Numbered from the stretch's first letter, positions 16,536 through 25,106 are shown. The stretch is DNA of 26,175 nucleotides from a bacterium (GCA_029935295.1 JAOZKP010000004.1:1-26175); one strand, 5' to 3'. Numbers and translations are program-made. Notes: generated from the letters alone by a model not told the origin.

Positions 16536-16837
16536 TGCGAAACTGGTTCAAATTAATTTCTATGGCTGCGGTAATAATAACCGGCGCCCTCCTGATTTAC
16601 GGAACCCACGACATGCCCGCTTGGGGTGATCCTGATTCACCAGCCAACAGCCATGTCTCACCCCGATATATTACTGAGGCGACAAAGAAAACTGCCACCC
16701 CCAATATTGTCTCAGCGGTCTTGGCTGACTACAGAAGTTACGATACCCTGGGTGAATCGGCGGTTATTTTTACTGCTTCAATCTCCTGTTTTTTTCTCCT
16801 GCGCCGGATTCGCAATAAAGAGGATCATAATGACTGA
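16535..16837 (+). CDS. MbhE-like subunit (last domain of MrpA as a separate gene)
   Basis: 100 aa with an N-terminal membrane helix, a periplasmic or loop segment GDPDSPANSHVSPRYI, and the hallmark NIVSAVLADYRSYDTLGESAVIF followed by a second helix. This matches the MbhE module. It uses a GTG start overlapping the preceding stop (TAGTG), with GAGGAGG about 12 bases upstream, and its last codons overlap the next gene's ATG. Like the preceding gene it replaces part of MrpA, which is otherwise absent. Confidence 0.85.
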   Translation: MRNWFKLISMAAVIITGALLIYGTHDMPAWGDPDSPANSHVSPRYITEATKKTATPNIVSAVLADYRSYDTLGESAVIFTASISCFFLLRRIRNKEDHND

Positions 16838-17261
16838 ATACATCCTCGCAAAATACAACTACTGGATCTATGTTGTCCTGATGATGATTGGCCTCTACGC
16901 CATGATGGGAAAACGTAACCTGGTCAAAAAATTGATCGGCATGAATATCTTCCAGACCTCTATCATTCTTCTGTTTGTCTCAACCGGGGTCAAAAAGGGC
17001 GGAGCAACTGTGCCGATCCTGATGCATGCTGGCCATGAACATGGAGCACAATTAATTCAGGTGTCTGACTATTTGAACCCATTACCGCATGTTTTAATGC
17101 TGACAGCCATTGTTGTCTCGATTGCAACTACCGGAGTTGCCCTGGCAACTCTTATCCTGATCTACAAGCGCTACCACACATTAGAAGAAGATGAGATCTT
17201 GGCCATCAGGAGGGAGTCTCGCGCGTACAAGACACCGCGGATATTGAATCCCACTGATTGA
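16830..17261 (+). CDS. Mrp/Mbh antiporter subunit C (MnhC/NuoK-like)
   Basis: 143 aa with three membrane helices. MMGKRNLVKKLIGMNIFQTSIILLFVS is the NuoK/MnhC core, and the last helix is LMLTAIVVSIATTGVALATLILI. A His-rich loop, MHAGHEHGAQ (about 67-76), lies between helices two and three. The ATG at 16830 has AAAGAGG at good spacing and overlaps the end of the MbhE-like gene by eight bases. A frame extending back to 16626 is out-of-frame shadow sequence of that gene. The C-terminus is charged and cytoplasmic. An 84-bp gap follows before the first MnhD-like gene. Confidence 0.9.
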   Translation: MTEYILAKYNYWIYVVLMMIGLYAMMGKRNLVKKLIGMNIFQTSIILLFVSTGVKKGGATVPILMHAGHEHGAQLIQVSDYLNPLPHVLMLTAIVVSIATTGVALATLILIYKRYHTLEEDEILAIRRESRAYKTPRILNPTD

Positions 17262-17345
17262 TGCCGTCATCCGTAGACATCTTTTTCAAACTTTCACAAA
17301 ACCGATCATTAGGTTTGTCTTTCTCAAGGAAGCTTTACATAAATA

Positions 17346-18845
17346 ATGAGTGATCAACTGCCCGCCTTAATCATTGTTGCCCCGTTGCTCGGAGCCTTTT
17401 TGACGCCGATCATCGGCTGGTGGAATCGCCACCTGAGCCATCCCTGGGTTCTAATGGTACTGACAATTCCGCTCTACGCAGCTTATAGCTCACTCTTTAA
17501 GGTTATAAAAAACGGACCTTTCGGCTATAATCTCGGAGGCTGGGCTCCACCCTGGGGCATCGAATACCGGATCGATTACTTAAGTGCCATGATGCTGGTG
17601 CTGATCACAACTATCGGATTTTTAGCCGCAATCAACGCAAAATCTGCTGGCAATACCGAATTCAAAGGCAAAGAGGCACAATTCTACACCCTTTTTCTTC
17701 TGCAGATTACAGGTTTTCTCGGAATTGTTATCACCGGCGATCTTTTTAACGTCTTTGTATTTCTCGAAATTTCCTCCCTTTCCGGATACGGCCTTATCGC
17801 TCACGGCGAAGAAGGGGCCCCGATGGCGACCTTCAACTATATTATTATCGGTACTATCGGTGCCAGCTTTTACCTGCTCGGGGTCGGCTATCTCTATATG
17901 GCGACCGGCTCTTTGAATATTGCTGATCTGGCAACCCTGCTACCTGCCCTCTACCACTCGAAAATGGTGCTTGTCGGTTTTGCCTTCTTCACCACCGGGG
18001 TTGCCATCAAGATGGGACTTTTTCCGCTCCATATCTGGATGCCGGATGCCTACACAACTGCCCCGAATTCGGTCAGCACCCTGATTGCTCCATTGATGAC
18101 CAAGGTTGCAGCCTACCTTTTGATTCGTATTCTATTTACGCTTTTTAAACCTGACTTTGCACTCTCAGTCGTCCCGATTGCGACTATCTTAGGCTGGCTC
18201 GCGGTGGCCGCCATAGTGGTCGGCGGGGTTAAAGCCTTAGCTCAAACCGATATCAAACGCATGGTCACCTATATTATGGTTGCCGAAGTGGGCTATATCG
18301 TCATGGGCATAAGCGTCATGAACCGGGCCGGCTTAACCGGAGCAATACTCCACATTATCAACGATGCATGTATGCTTCTCTGCCTCTTTCTGGTTATCGG
18401 AGCAATCTCATTTAAAGGGCATGGTCGCGAGATCTATCATTTTCAAAATCTCAATAAAAAGATGCCCTTGACCATGGCGGCATTTGTGATTGTCGCTCTT
18501 TCAATGTGCGGCATCCCGCCGGCCTGCGGTTTTTTCAGCAAATGGTATCTGATCATGGGTACTATCGTCGCCAAACAGTGGGTTTTCACTGCCACCCTGC
18601 TGGCTAGCAGCCTGATAAATGCGGTTCTTTTTTTCCGTATTATCGAAAAAGCCTATCTGGCACCACCGGAAGACGTAGCCGCCGGCCTTGATCATACGGA
18701 AGCAGTTATTATTACCCGCGATAAAGTACCACTCACCATGATAGTACCGATCTTAATAAGCGCAGCGATAATCCTTATTCTCGGGCCATTAAGCGGGAAG
18801 ATCATTGAAACTGTGATCCAGCATGCAGTACCGGCAATTTTTTAG
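17346..18845 (+). CDS. antiporter-like subunit D1 (MnhD/NuoN-M family)
   Basis: 499 aa, about 14 membrane helices, family PF00361 type. Retained proton-path residues: Glu141 in TM5 (FVFLEISSLSGYGL), Lys222 in TM7 (IKMGLFPLHIWMPDA), Lys253 in TM8 (LMTKVAAY) and Lys399 in TM12 (PPACGFFSKW). The TM11 triad His-x3-His-x3-Lys, known from NuoL, is changed to His336, Asp340 and Leu344 (LHIINDACMLL). The protein may therefore carry ions along only part of the usual path or play a structural role. Upstream AAGGA lies about 13 bases from the ATG. It is the first of three paralogous large subunits. Confidence 0.92.
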   Translation: MSDQLPALIIVAPLLGAFLTPIIGWWNRHLSHPWVLMVLTIPLYAAYSSLFKVIKNGPFGYNLGGWAPPWGIEYRIDYLSAMMLVLITTIGFLAAINAKSAGNTEFKGKEAQFYTLFLLQITGFLGIVITGDLFNVFVFLEISSLSGYGLIAHGEEGAPMATFNYIIIGTIGASFYLLGVGYLYMATGSLNIADLATLLPALYHSKMVLVGFAFFTTGVAIKMGLFPLHIWMPDAYTTAPNSVSTLIAPLMTKVAAYLLIRILFTLFKPDFALSVVPIATILGWLAVAAIVVGGVKALAQTDIKRMVTYIMVAEVGYIVMGISVMNRAGLTGAILHIINDACMLLCLFLVIGAISFKGHGREIYHFQNLNKKMPLTMAAFVIVALSMCGIPPACGFFSKWYLIMGTIVAKQWVFTATLLASSLINAVLFFRIIEKAYLAPPEDVAAGLDHTEAVIITRDKVPLTMIVPILISAAIILILGPLSGKIIETVIQHAVPAIF

Positions 18846-18911
18846 CTAAAAAATTGGTTTATTCGTTACAACTCGGAATAAGTAAAAATTTAATGTAAGG
18901 ACTTTTGTTTT

Positions 18912-20405
18912 ATGGGTGAGGTGATCTATTCGGCGAAACCATTGTGGGCTGTACTGGTCTCAATGGGAGCCGCCTTTCTGATCCTTTTGACCGGCGAAAA
19001 AGCCCGGAATTTGAGAGAGAGCTGGACTATTCTTGCGGCACTGATCAAGTTCGGACTGGTCTTTTCCCTGATCAAACCGGTCCTGGCGGGGAAAACAATT
19101 GAATACACCCTGATTACCCTGCTGCCCGGGGTTGCACTCCAGTTTCGTGTAGACGCTTTCGGACTGCTTTTCGGAGTAGTTGCAGCAACTTTGTGGATCC
19201 CGACCTCATTCTACTCAATCGGCTATGTCAGAACCCTTAATGAACACGGCCAGAGCCGCTACTTTTTCAGCTTCGCAATGTGTCTCTCGGCGGCCATCGG
19301 GGTCGCCTTTGCCGGCAACCTTCTGACCCTGCTGATCTTCTATGAAATCCTGACAATAGCGACTTGGCCGCTGGTCATTCACCATGAAGACACAAGTGCG
19401 ATTGCCGGGGGCCGAAAATACCTGGTCTACACCCTGACTGCGGGCTGTATCCTGCTGCTGGCAATCGGCATAACCTATTCGTTGGCCGGCACTCTAGACT
19501 TTGTCGGCGGCGGTTTTCTCGCAGGTCACGGCTCACCCGGCCTGCTGATTTTACTTTTGACCCTATTTATTGCCGGGTTCGGGGTTAAAGCCGGAATCAT
19601 GCCCTTCCACGAATGGCTTCCATCGGCGATGGTCGCTCCGACTCCGGTCAGCGCCCTGCTCCATGCGGTCGCAGTTGTTAAAGCCGGGGTTTTTGGTTGT
19701 GTCCGGGTCATCCTCTTTGTCTTCGGGCCGGAGCTTTTACAACAACTCGGAGTCTGGACGATTTTGGCCGGGGTTGTAGCCTTTACGGTGGTTGCCGCCG
19801 GGCTTTTAGCCCTGGGTCAGGATCATCTCAAACGGCGGCTCGCATTTTCCACCATCAACAATCTAGCGCTGATTATTTTAGGCGTCAGCCTGCTGAGTAA
19901 AAATGCCATGACCGGCGGCATTCTCCATATTGCCAATCATGCTTTTATGAAGATCACCCTCTTCTTCTGTGCCGGGGCAATCTACGCTAAAACGCATAAA
20001 GATCATGTCAGCCAACTCGATGGTTTGGGCCGCCAGATGCCTTTCACCTTTGCCGCTTTCGCGATTGCCTCCATGGGACTGTGCGGCCTGCCACCGGTAA
20101 ATGGTTTTATCAGTAAATGGTTTCTTTGTCTGGGTGCAGTTGAAACCCATCAGATAGTTTTTCTCTTCGTCATTTTAACCAGCGCCATGCTTGATGTCGC
20201 CTTCTTTTTTCCGATCATCTACAACGGTTTTTTCAAAAAGCCCCTGCCCGATGTGGCCGGTAAAGTCGATGAAGCACCGCTGCTCATGGTTCTACCACTA
20301 TGTTTTACGGCCCTGTTTTCAGTTGTTTTCGGGATTTTCCCCAATGCTTTTCTCAACTTCTTCAACATTGTCCGGCTCGCCGTGACCAACGTTCTCGGAG
20401 GATGA
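18912..20405 (+). CDS. antiporter-like subunit D2 (MnhD/NuoL-M family)
   Basis: 497 aa, about 14 membrane helices. This is the only one of the three large subunits in which I find every canonical residue: Glu145 (TM5), Lys226 (TM7, VKAGIMPFHEW), Lys257 (TM8), His339-His343-Lys347 (TM11, HIANHAFMK) and Lys402 (TM12, NGFISKW). It is the best candidate for a working proton or sodium channel. TAAGGA lies 11 bases before the ATG. A one-base gap separates it from the following small gene. Confidence 0.93.
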   Translation: MGEVIYSAKPLWAVLVSMGAAFLILLTGEKARNLRESWTILAALIKFGLVFSLIKPVLAGKTIEYTLITLLPGVALQFRVDAFGLLFGVVAATLWIPTSFYSIGYVRTLNEHGQSRYFFSFAMCLSAAIGVAFAGNLLTLLIFYEILTIATWPLVIHHEDTSAIAGGRKYLVYTLTAGCILLLAIGITYSLAGTLDFVGGGFLAGHGSPGLLILLLTLFIAGFGVKAGIMPFHEWLPSAMVAPTPVSALLHAVAVVKAGVFGCVRVILFVFGPELLQQLGVWTILAGVVAFTVVAAGLLALGQDHLKRRLAFSTINNLALIILGVSLLSKNAMTGGILHIANHAFMKITLFFCAGAIYAKTHKDHVSQLDGLGRQMPFTFAAFAIASMGLCGLPPVNGFISKWFLCLGAVETHQIVFLFVILTSAMLDVAFFFPIIYNGFFKKPLPDVAGKVDEAPLLMVLPLCFTALFSVVFGIFPNAFLNFFNIVRLAVTNVLGG

Positions 20406-20406
20406 G

Positions 20407-20628
20407 ATGAATCCAACCAGACTTAGCCGGATAATGATGGCTCTGATTTTAGCGCTTTTTGTCTTAGGCTTTATCTTCCCTAACCCACACCCCCATTTCT
20501 GGTGGCAGAAGATCCCTGCATTTGATATCTTCTTCGGCTTTCTTGGCTCTATCCTGTTAATTGTCTTTGCCAAATGGCTCGGTCATAACTGGCTTTTAAA
20601 GGACAAGGATTACTACAACCATGATTAA
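20407..20628 (+). CDS. small two-TM protein of the antiporter operon
   Basis: 73 aa. Two hydrophobic helices (about 8-25 and 42-61) flank a polar loop PNPHPHFWWQKIPAFD. The tail is charged (LLKDKDYYNHD). GGAG lies a few bases upstream of the ATG, within the end of the D2 gene. The last eight bases overlap the start of the D3 gene, so the three genes are translated together. I have the impression that similar small proteins with W-x-K-I-P-x-F occur in related operons, but I cannot verify it here. The function is unknown; an accessory or assembly subunit is the simplest guess. Confidence 0.8.
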   Translation: MNPTRLSRIMMALILALFVLGFIFPNPHPHFWWQKIPAFDIFFGFLGSILLIVFAKWLGHNWLLKDKDYYNHD

Positions 20629-22402
20629 TCTGCCGCCCGCCTTCATCTACATAATCGGAGCGTTGCTGATCCCGCTGGTTCGGGTACGTCGTCTCCAGCA
20701 GGCGATTGCTCTGCTGATCCCGATCCTCGCCATGATCACCCTCTGGCAGATGCCGCAGGGAGTCTACTGGCAGATGAGGTTTCTTGATTACGATTTGATT
20801 CTAGGCCGGGTCGACAAACTCAGCCTGCTCTTTGCCTACATCTTCGTCATCATCTCCTTTATCGGCATGCTCTACGCCATCCATATCAAGGAAATGGGCC
20901 AACATGTTGCAGCTTATCTCTATGTCGGCAGTACCCTCGGAGTCGTCTTTGCCGGCGACCTTTTCTCGCTTTTTTTCTTCTGGGAGATTATGGCGGCAGC
21001 CTCCGTCTTTCTAATCTGGTACAATAAAACTGAGGCCTCACTTAAGGCAGGGTTCCGTTATGCCTTGGTGCATCTCTTTGGCGGGGCGATACTTTTAGGC
21101 GGGATTGTAATGCAGGTCTCGAACACCGGTTCAATCCTGTTCAACCCCTTTGATTTAAGTACATTGGCAGCTAAATTCATTCTTTTCGGTTTTCTAATAA
21201 ATGCCGCAGTCCCTCCCCTGCATGCCTGGCTGCCCGATGCCTACCCGGAAGGAACGATTACCGGCAGCGTTTTCATGACCGCTTTTACCACTAAAAGTGC
21301 TGTCTATGTCCTCGCACGCTCATTTGCCGGTACCGAAATACTGATCTGGCTCGGTGCGATTATGGCCCTCTACGGAGTCATTTACGCGGTTATTGAAAAA
21401 GATATCCGCCGGCTCCTGTCCTACCATATTGTCAGTCAGGTCGGTTATATGGTCTGCGCCGTTGGCATCGGCACTGAAATGGCCTTAAATGGTGCCGGGG
21501 CCCACGCCTTCTGCCATATTCTCTATAAAGCGGTACTCTTTATGGGGATGGGGGCGGTCATCCAGATGACTGGACGCCGCAATATTCTCGACCTTAAAGG
21601 CCGACATCTCTACAAGAAAATGCCGCTCACCTTGGGCCTCTATATGGTTGGCGCCTTCTCTATTTCAGCCGTCCCGCTGTTTAACGGCTTTGTCAGCAAA
21701 ACCATGATCGTTGCCGCAGCCGGGTCGAGCCATCTGCCGATTATTGAAATAATGCTTCATTTAGCTTCGGTCGGTACATTTTTAAGTGTTGGTTTAAAAC
21801 TCCCCTGGGGCGTCTGGTTCGGCAAACCCGATGGCAGTGAAGATGAAATTGCTGAGGCTAAAGAGCCCCCACTCAATATGCAGCTCGGAATGGGGATCGG
21901 CGCCCTGCTTTGCATAATTACCGGGATTTTCCCCGAAACTCTTTATAAGTTACTCCCCTACAAAGTCGAATTCCATCCCTACACCCCCAACCATATCGTC
22001 GCCTCACTCCAGCTTTTAGTCCTGACCCTGGCCGGGTTCTGGATTTACAGAGATAAACTGATGGCCGGGGAAAAGTCAATCAGCCTTGATACCGACTGGT
22101 TTTACCGGGTTTTTGGCCGAGCCGTATTAAACTTCTGCCTGTACCCCTTAAACCGCTTTCGCGATTTGGTTCAGTCTGCCTTTGTCAGCCGAACCCGCAC
22201 TATCGCCTCTTTAAGCAAACACCCTTATGCCCTCCTGGAGCTTTTCTGGTACACCCTCAGCGGGGAAAGAAAAACGATGGCCGAGCTCCTGCAACGCCCT
22301 TACGACGAAAAGGATTACCGCCTCCCCGTCGGCATCGGTGTCTGCGCCTCCCTGATCTTTCTTTTCATCTACGCCTTGGTCTACATGCGGGTCGCGAGTT
22401 AA
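20621..22402 (+). CDS. antiporter-like subunit D3 (MnhD/NuoL family) with C-terminal extension
   Basis: 593 aa, about 100 longer than D1 and D2. Glu122 (TM5, FFFWEIMAAAS), Lys225 (TM8), His295-His299-Lys303 (TM11) and Lys360 (TM12) are present. The TM7 lysine is replaced by Asn194 (LINAAVPPLHAWLPDA), clear from its fixed distance of seven residues to the conserved His. After the antiporter core, residues about 455-593 form an extra amphipathic and hydrophilic region, ending in one more membrane helix (about 568-588). This layout distantly recalls the lateral helix extension of NuoL. It overlaps the small gene upstream. No terminator is visible after it. Confidence 0.92.
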   Translation: MINLPPAFIYIIGALLIPLVRVRRLQQAIALLIPILAMITLWQMPQGVYWQMRFLDYDLILGRVDKLSLLFAYIFVIISFIGMLYAIHIKEMGQHVAAYLYVGSTLGVVFAGDLFSLFFFWEIMAAASVFLIWYNKTEASLKAGFRYALVHLFGGAILLGGIVMQVSNTGSILFNPFDLSTLAAKFILFGFLINAAVPPLHAWLPDAYPEGTITGSVFMTAFTTKSAVYVLARSFAGTEILIWLGAIMALYGVIYAVIEKDIRRLLSYHIVSQVGYMVCAVGIGTEMALNGAGAHAFCHILYKAVLFMGMGAVIQMTGRRNILDLKGRHLYKKMPLTLGLYMVGAFSISAVPLFNGFVSKTMIVAAAGSSHLPIIEIMLHLASVGTFLSVGLKLPWGVWFGKPDGSEDEIAEAKEPPLNMQLGMGIGALLCIITGIFPETLYKLLPYKVEFHPYTPNHIVASLQLLVLTLAGFWIYRDKLMAGEKSISLDTDWFYRVFGRAVLNFCLYPLNRFRDLVQSAFVSRTRTIASLSKHPYALLELFWYTLSGERKTMAELLQRPYDEKDYRLPVGIGVCASLIFLFIYALVYMRVAS

Positions 22403-22483
22403 TATCAGTTGAGCTTTGTTGCCTGCTATTGTTTTGAACCTCTACCTAAATTGTACTTTTGATGCACTGTCACAGGTAAGTAT
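22403..22483 (+). other. intergenic gap after the antiporter operon
   Basis: 81 bp with no hairpin-plus-T terminator and no convincing promoter. An ATG at 22462 runs into a stop after five codons. An in-frame TGA at 22460-22462 sets the upstream limit of the following permease frame. Confidence 0.5.
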
Positions 22484-23185
22484 ATCCAAACTATACCTTT
22501 TACCAATTTAGCGTTAGCATTCGTTCCGGTAATAGTCGTCATCGTCATTATCTGGCGCTGGAATGTCGGCTACAAGAGCTCAGTTTATGCGATTGCCCGC
22601 ATGCTGACCCAGCTCCTGTTGATCGGCTATTTCCTCATCTATATTTTCAAAACTGACAGCGCCCTGATTATTGTCGCAGTCCTGACGATCATGCTGCTTT
22701 CATCCAGCTGGATCGCGCTGCGAACCATGAAAATTCCACGCAAGGTTCTCTATCTCAAATCTTTGAGTGCCATTGCCCTGGCGGGAATTTTGATTCTGGC
22801 ACTTGTAACCCAGGGCGTCCTCAACCTCCAACCCTGGTATATGCCCAGCTATTTAATTCCGCTGGCGGGAATGATTTTTGCGAATGCGATGAACAGCGTC
22901 AGCCTCGCAGGTGAGCGTTTGGAAGCAGAAATCGACCGCGGCATTCCTTATCTACAAGCCCGTATAATCGCGCTTAAAGCCTCACTCATCCCGATAACTA
23001 ACTCACTGTTTGCGGTCGGTCTGGTTTCACTTCCGGGAATGATGACCGGCCAGATCCTCTCGGGAGTCTCTCCATTGATTGCAGTCAGATACCAAATCAT
23101 GGTAATGTGTATGATCTTCAGCGCGGCCGGAATTGCATCGGCCATATTTCTGGTTCTGATCAGACCTAATTTTCACTCAGAATAA
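22484..23185 (+). CDS. FetB/UPF0014-family ABC transporter permease, start codon unusual or damaged
   Basis: Membrane permease. The hallmark ALKASLIPITNSLFAVGLVSLPGMMTGQ and GVSPLIAVRYQIMVM identify the family. The E. coli member FetB works with the ATPase FetA in iron export. The first ATG (22601) would give 194 aa and would cut off the first helix. Yet the same frame reads on upstream as IQTIPFTNLALAFVPVIVVIVIIW, which is the expected N-terminus. Between the in-frame TGA (22460) and 22601 there is no ATG, GTG or TTG. An ATC at 22484 has AGG seven bases upstream and is used here as a provisional start (233 aa). It may be a rare start, a mutated start or a sequence error. No FetA-like ATPase is in the window. 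Confidence 0.75.
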   Translation: MQTIPFTNLALAFVPVIVVIVIIWRWNVGYKSSVYAIARMLTQLLLIGYFLIYIFKTDSALIIVAVLTIMLLSSSWIALRTMKIPRKVLYLKSLSAIALAGILILALVTQGVLNLQPWYMPSYLIPLAGMIFANAMNSVSLAGERLEAEIDRGIPYLQARIIALKASLIPITNSLFAVGLVSLPGMMTGQILSGVSPLIAVRYQIMVMCMIFSAAGIASAIFLVLIRPNFHSE

Positions 23186-23187
23186 CT

Positions 23188-24159
23188 ATGCCAAATAGAA
23201 CCATTTTAACCATCACCGAATCGGTCTCCCGGCTTGACCGGTTTTTACACCAGCACTACCCGGCCATATCAACTAATCACTGGCGGCGGGCATTAACGGG
23301 TGGGAAGATTCTGGTTGACGGACGGCGGGCGGCAAAAGGCAGTTCATTGAGCATAGGCCAAACCGTATCTTTTACGACAGAGCTAATCTCTGAGTTAACG
23401 GCAGAGCTTCGGCCGGCCGTAAAGCCCAACCTTGAAATACTATTTCAAGATGAAAACCTGCTGGCCCTGAACAAACCCGCCAATTGCCATACCCACCCCT
23501 TATCGGCTTCGGAAACCGGAACTTTAACCAATCATCTGATCGCAATTTTCCCCGAACTTGCCGGGGTCGGCGAATTCGGGCCGCTCCAACCCGGCCTGCT
23601 CAATCGCCTCGATTTCGCCACTTCAGGAATTGTTCTAGCAGCCCGCAATAATTCAGTCTGGCATGATCTCAGACAGCAGTTCTCCCAACATCAAATCCGC
23701 AAAGAGTATCTGGCCGATATTGCCGGAGTGCTGGAAACAGAAATTGTTATCGAAAACGATTTAACCCACGACCACCGTAATCGGCGGCGCATGACAGCAA
23801 CGCCACCGGCTGATCCCTGCCGCGGTATCTATCCGGCCAAAACTGAAATTTCCCCGCTCCAAATTATGTCTGAGAACAACCTGACCCGGGTGCGCCTGAT
23901 AATGTATAGCGGCGTCATGCACCAGTTACGCGTCCATCTCGCGGATATCGGTCACCCAATTCTTGGCGACGTACTCTATGGCAGTACCACTGATACAGAT
24001 AACACTGCCCCGCAAAGTGAAACCAATACCTGCACTGCAGCAACCAGCCTACATTTACATTGTGCCAGGATGACACTGTCTGACGATCTGGTAATCACAG
24101 CACCGCCGCCGGAGTGGAGCCTGAATCAGACTACAAACTCAACTCAGAACATTAATTAA
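23188..24159 (+). CDS. RluA/RluD-family pseudouridine synthase
   Basis: 323 aa. The N-terminal S4 RNA-binding domain (about 12-62, SRLDRFLHQHYPA, GGKILVDGRRA) is followed by the catalytic domain. This has LFQDENLLALNKPANCHTHP, the catalytic Asp142 in LNRLDFATSGIVL, RKEYLADIAG and the C-terminal MHQLRVHLADIGHPILGDVLYG. Enzymes of this family convert uridine to pseudouridine in 23S rRNA or tRNA; which site is modified cannot be told. It starts two bases after the permease stop. The tail beyond about 300 is Thr/Asn-rich and probably disordered. Confidence 0.92.
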   Translation: MPNRTILTITESVSRLDRFLHQHYPAISTNHWRRALTGGKILVDGRRAAKGSSLSIGQTVSFTTELISELTAELRPAVKPNLEILFQDENLLALNKPANCHTHPLSASETGTLTNHLIAIFPELAGVGEFGPLQPGLLNRLDFATSGIVLAARNNSVWHDLRQQFSQHQIRKEYLADIAGVLETEIVIENDLTHDHRNRRRMTATPPADPCRGIYPAKTEISPLQIMSENNLTRVRLIMYSGVMHQLRVHLADIGHPILGDVLYGSTTDTDNTAPQSETNTCTAATSLHLHCARMTLSDDLVITAPPPEWSLNQTTNSTQNIN

Positions 24160-24161
24160 AA

Positions 24162-25106
24162 ATGAATAAAAAGGCCCCACGCAACCAAACCATTACCCTT
24201 AACAATGAAGAGAAAACAAAACTTTTACAAGAAGTCATCTCCCTCAACGCACCCGCCACTTCCGATACCATCAAAGATCGAATAATCAATCAAGATCTCT
24301 TCACCTGTATCGATTTTCTCCCGGATAATTTCATTAATCTACTAATCATCGACCCACCCTACAACTTAAGTAAACAGTTCGCCGGCAATAAATTTACCCG
24401 CAGATCTGAAACTGAGTATCTGGTCTGGCTTAATAGCTGGTTACCGAAAATTAAAAGATCCCTGCAACCGACAGCATCAATATATGTCTGCTGCGACTGG
24501 CAGTCATCCAAAGCGATACAAACAGTTCTCGAAAACCATTTTACGATCAGAAACCGGATTACGTGGGAACGGGAAAAGGGACGCGGAGCTAAAACCAACT
24601 GGAAAAACTGCTCTGAGGATATCTGGTTTTGTACAATGTCAAATGACTACTACTTTGCTGTCGATGCGGTCAAACTCAAACGTAAGGTCGTAGCCCCCTA
24701 CCGCAACACCTCCGGCAAGCCCAAAGATTGGCAAGAAACAACCGACGGCAATTACCGCCTGACCCACCCCTCAAACTTGTGGACAGATATCTCCATCCCC
24801 TTCTGGTCGATGCCTGAGAACACCGAGCACCCAACTCAGAAACCGGAGAAACTGATTGCCAAACTTATTCTCGCCAGCTCCAGACCTAAAGATTTCATAT
24901 TTGACCCTTTCCTGGGCTCAGGTACCACCGCAGTTGTCGCCAAAAAACTCGGACGTCATTTTTCAGGCATAGAGATTGAGCCTGATTACTGTGCCATCAC
25001 CATCAAACGCCTTAAACGAGCGACCACCGACCAAACCATTCAAGGCTATAACAACGGCTGCTTCTGGGAACGCAACAGCCTGCAAGAGCAGAAAAAATGC
25101 CGCTGA
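24162..25106 (+). CDS. site-specific DNA methyltransferase, beta class (probably adenine-N6)
   Basis: 314 aa. Motif IV DPPYNL (Asp64) precedes motif I FDPFLGSGTT (248-257, S-adenosylmethionine site), the order that defines the beta class. DPPY favours N6-adenine, though N4-cytosine is possible. Other conserved stretches are ITWEREKGRGAKTNWKN, PSNLWTDISIPFWSMPENTEHPTQKP and GIEIEPDYC. It starts two bases after the pseudouridine synthase and has no visible ribosome-binding site, so expression may be low. No restriction endonuclease gene is found beside it, so it appears to be an orphan. The transposase remnant downstream suggests that a partner could have been lost. Confidence 0.9.
   Translation: MNKKAPRNQTITLNNEEKTKLLQEVISLNAPATSDTIKDRIINQDLFTCIDFLPDNFINLLIIDPPYNLSKQFAGNKFTRRSETEYLVWLNSWLPKIKRSLQPTASIYVCCDWQSSKAIQTVLENHFTIRNRITWEREKGRGAKTNWKNCSEDIWFCTMSNDYYFAVDAVKLKRKVVAPYRNTSGKPKDWQETTDGNYRLTHPSNLWTDISIPFWSMPENTEHPTQKPEKLIAKLILASSRPKDFIFDPFLGSGTTAVVAKKLGRHFSGIEIEPDYCAITIKRLKRATTDQTIQGYNNGCFWERNSLQEQKKCR

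Noticed and set aside
16626..16829. 68-codon N-terminal extension of the MnhC-like gene
   Set aside because: It is a shadow of the MbhE-like gene. The ATG at 16830 has a good ribosome-binding site and gives the normal NuoK-type N-terminus.
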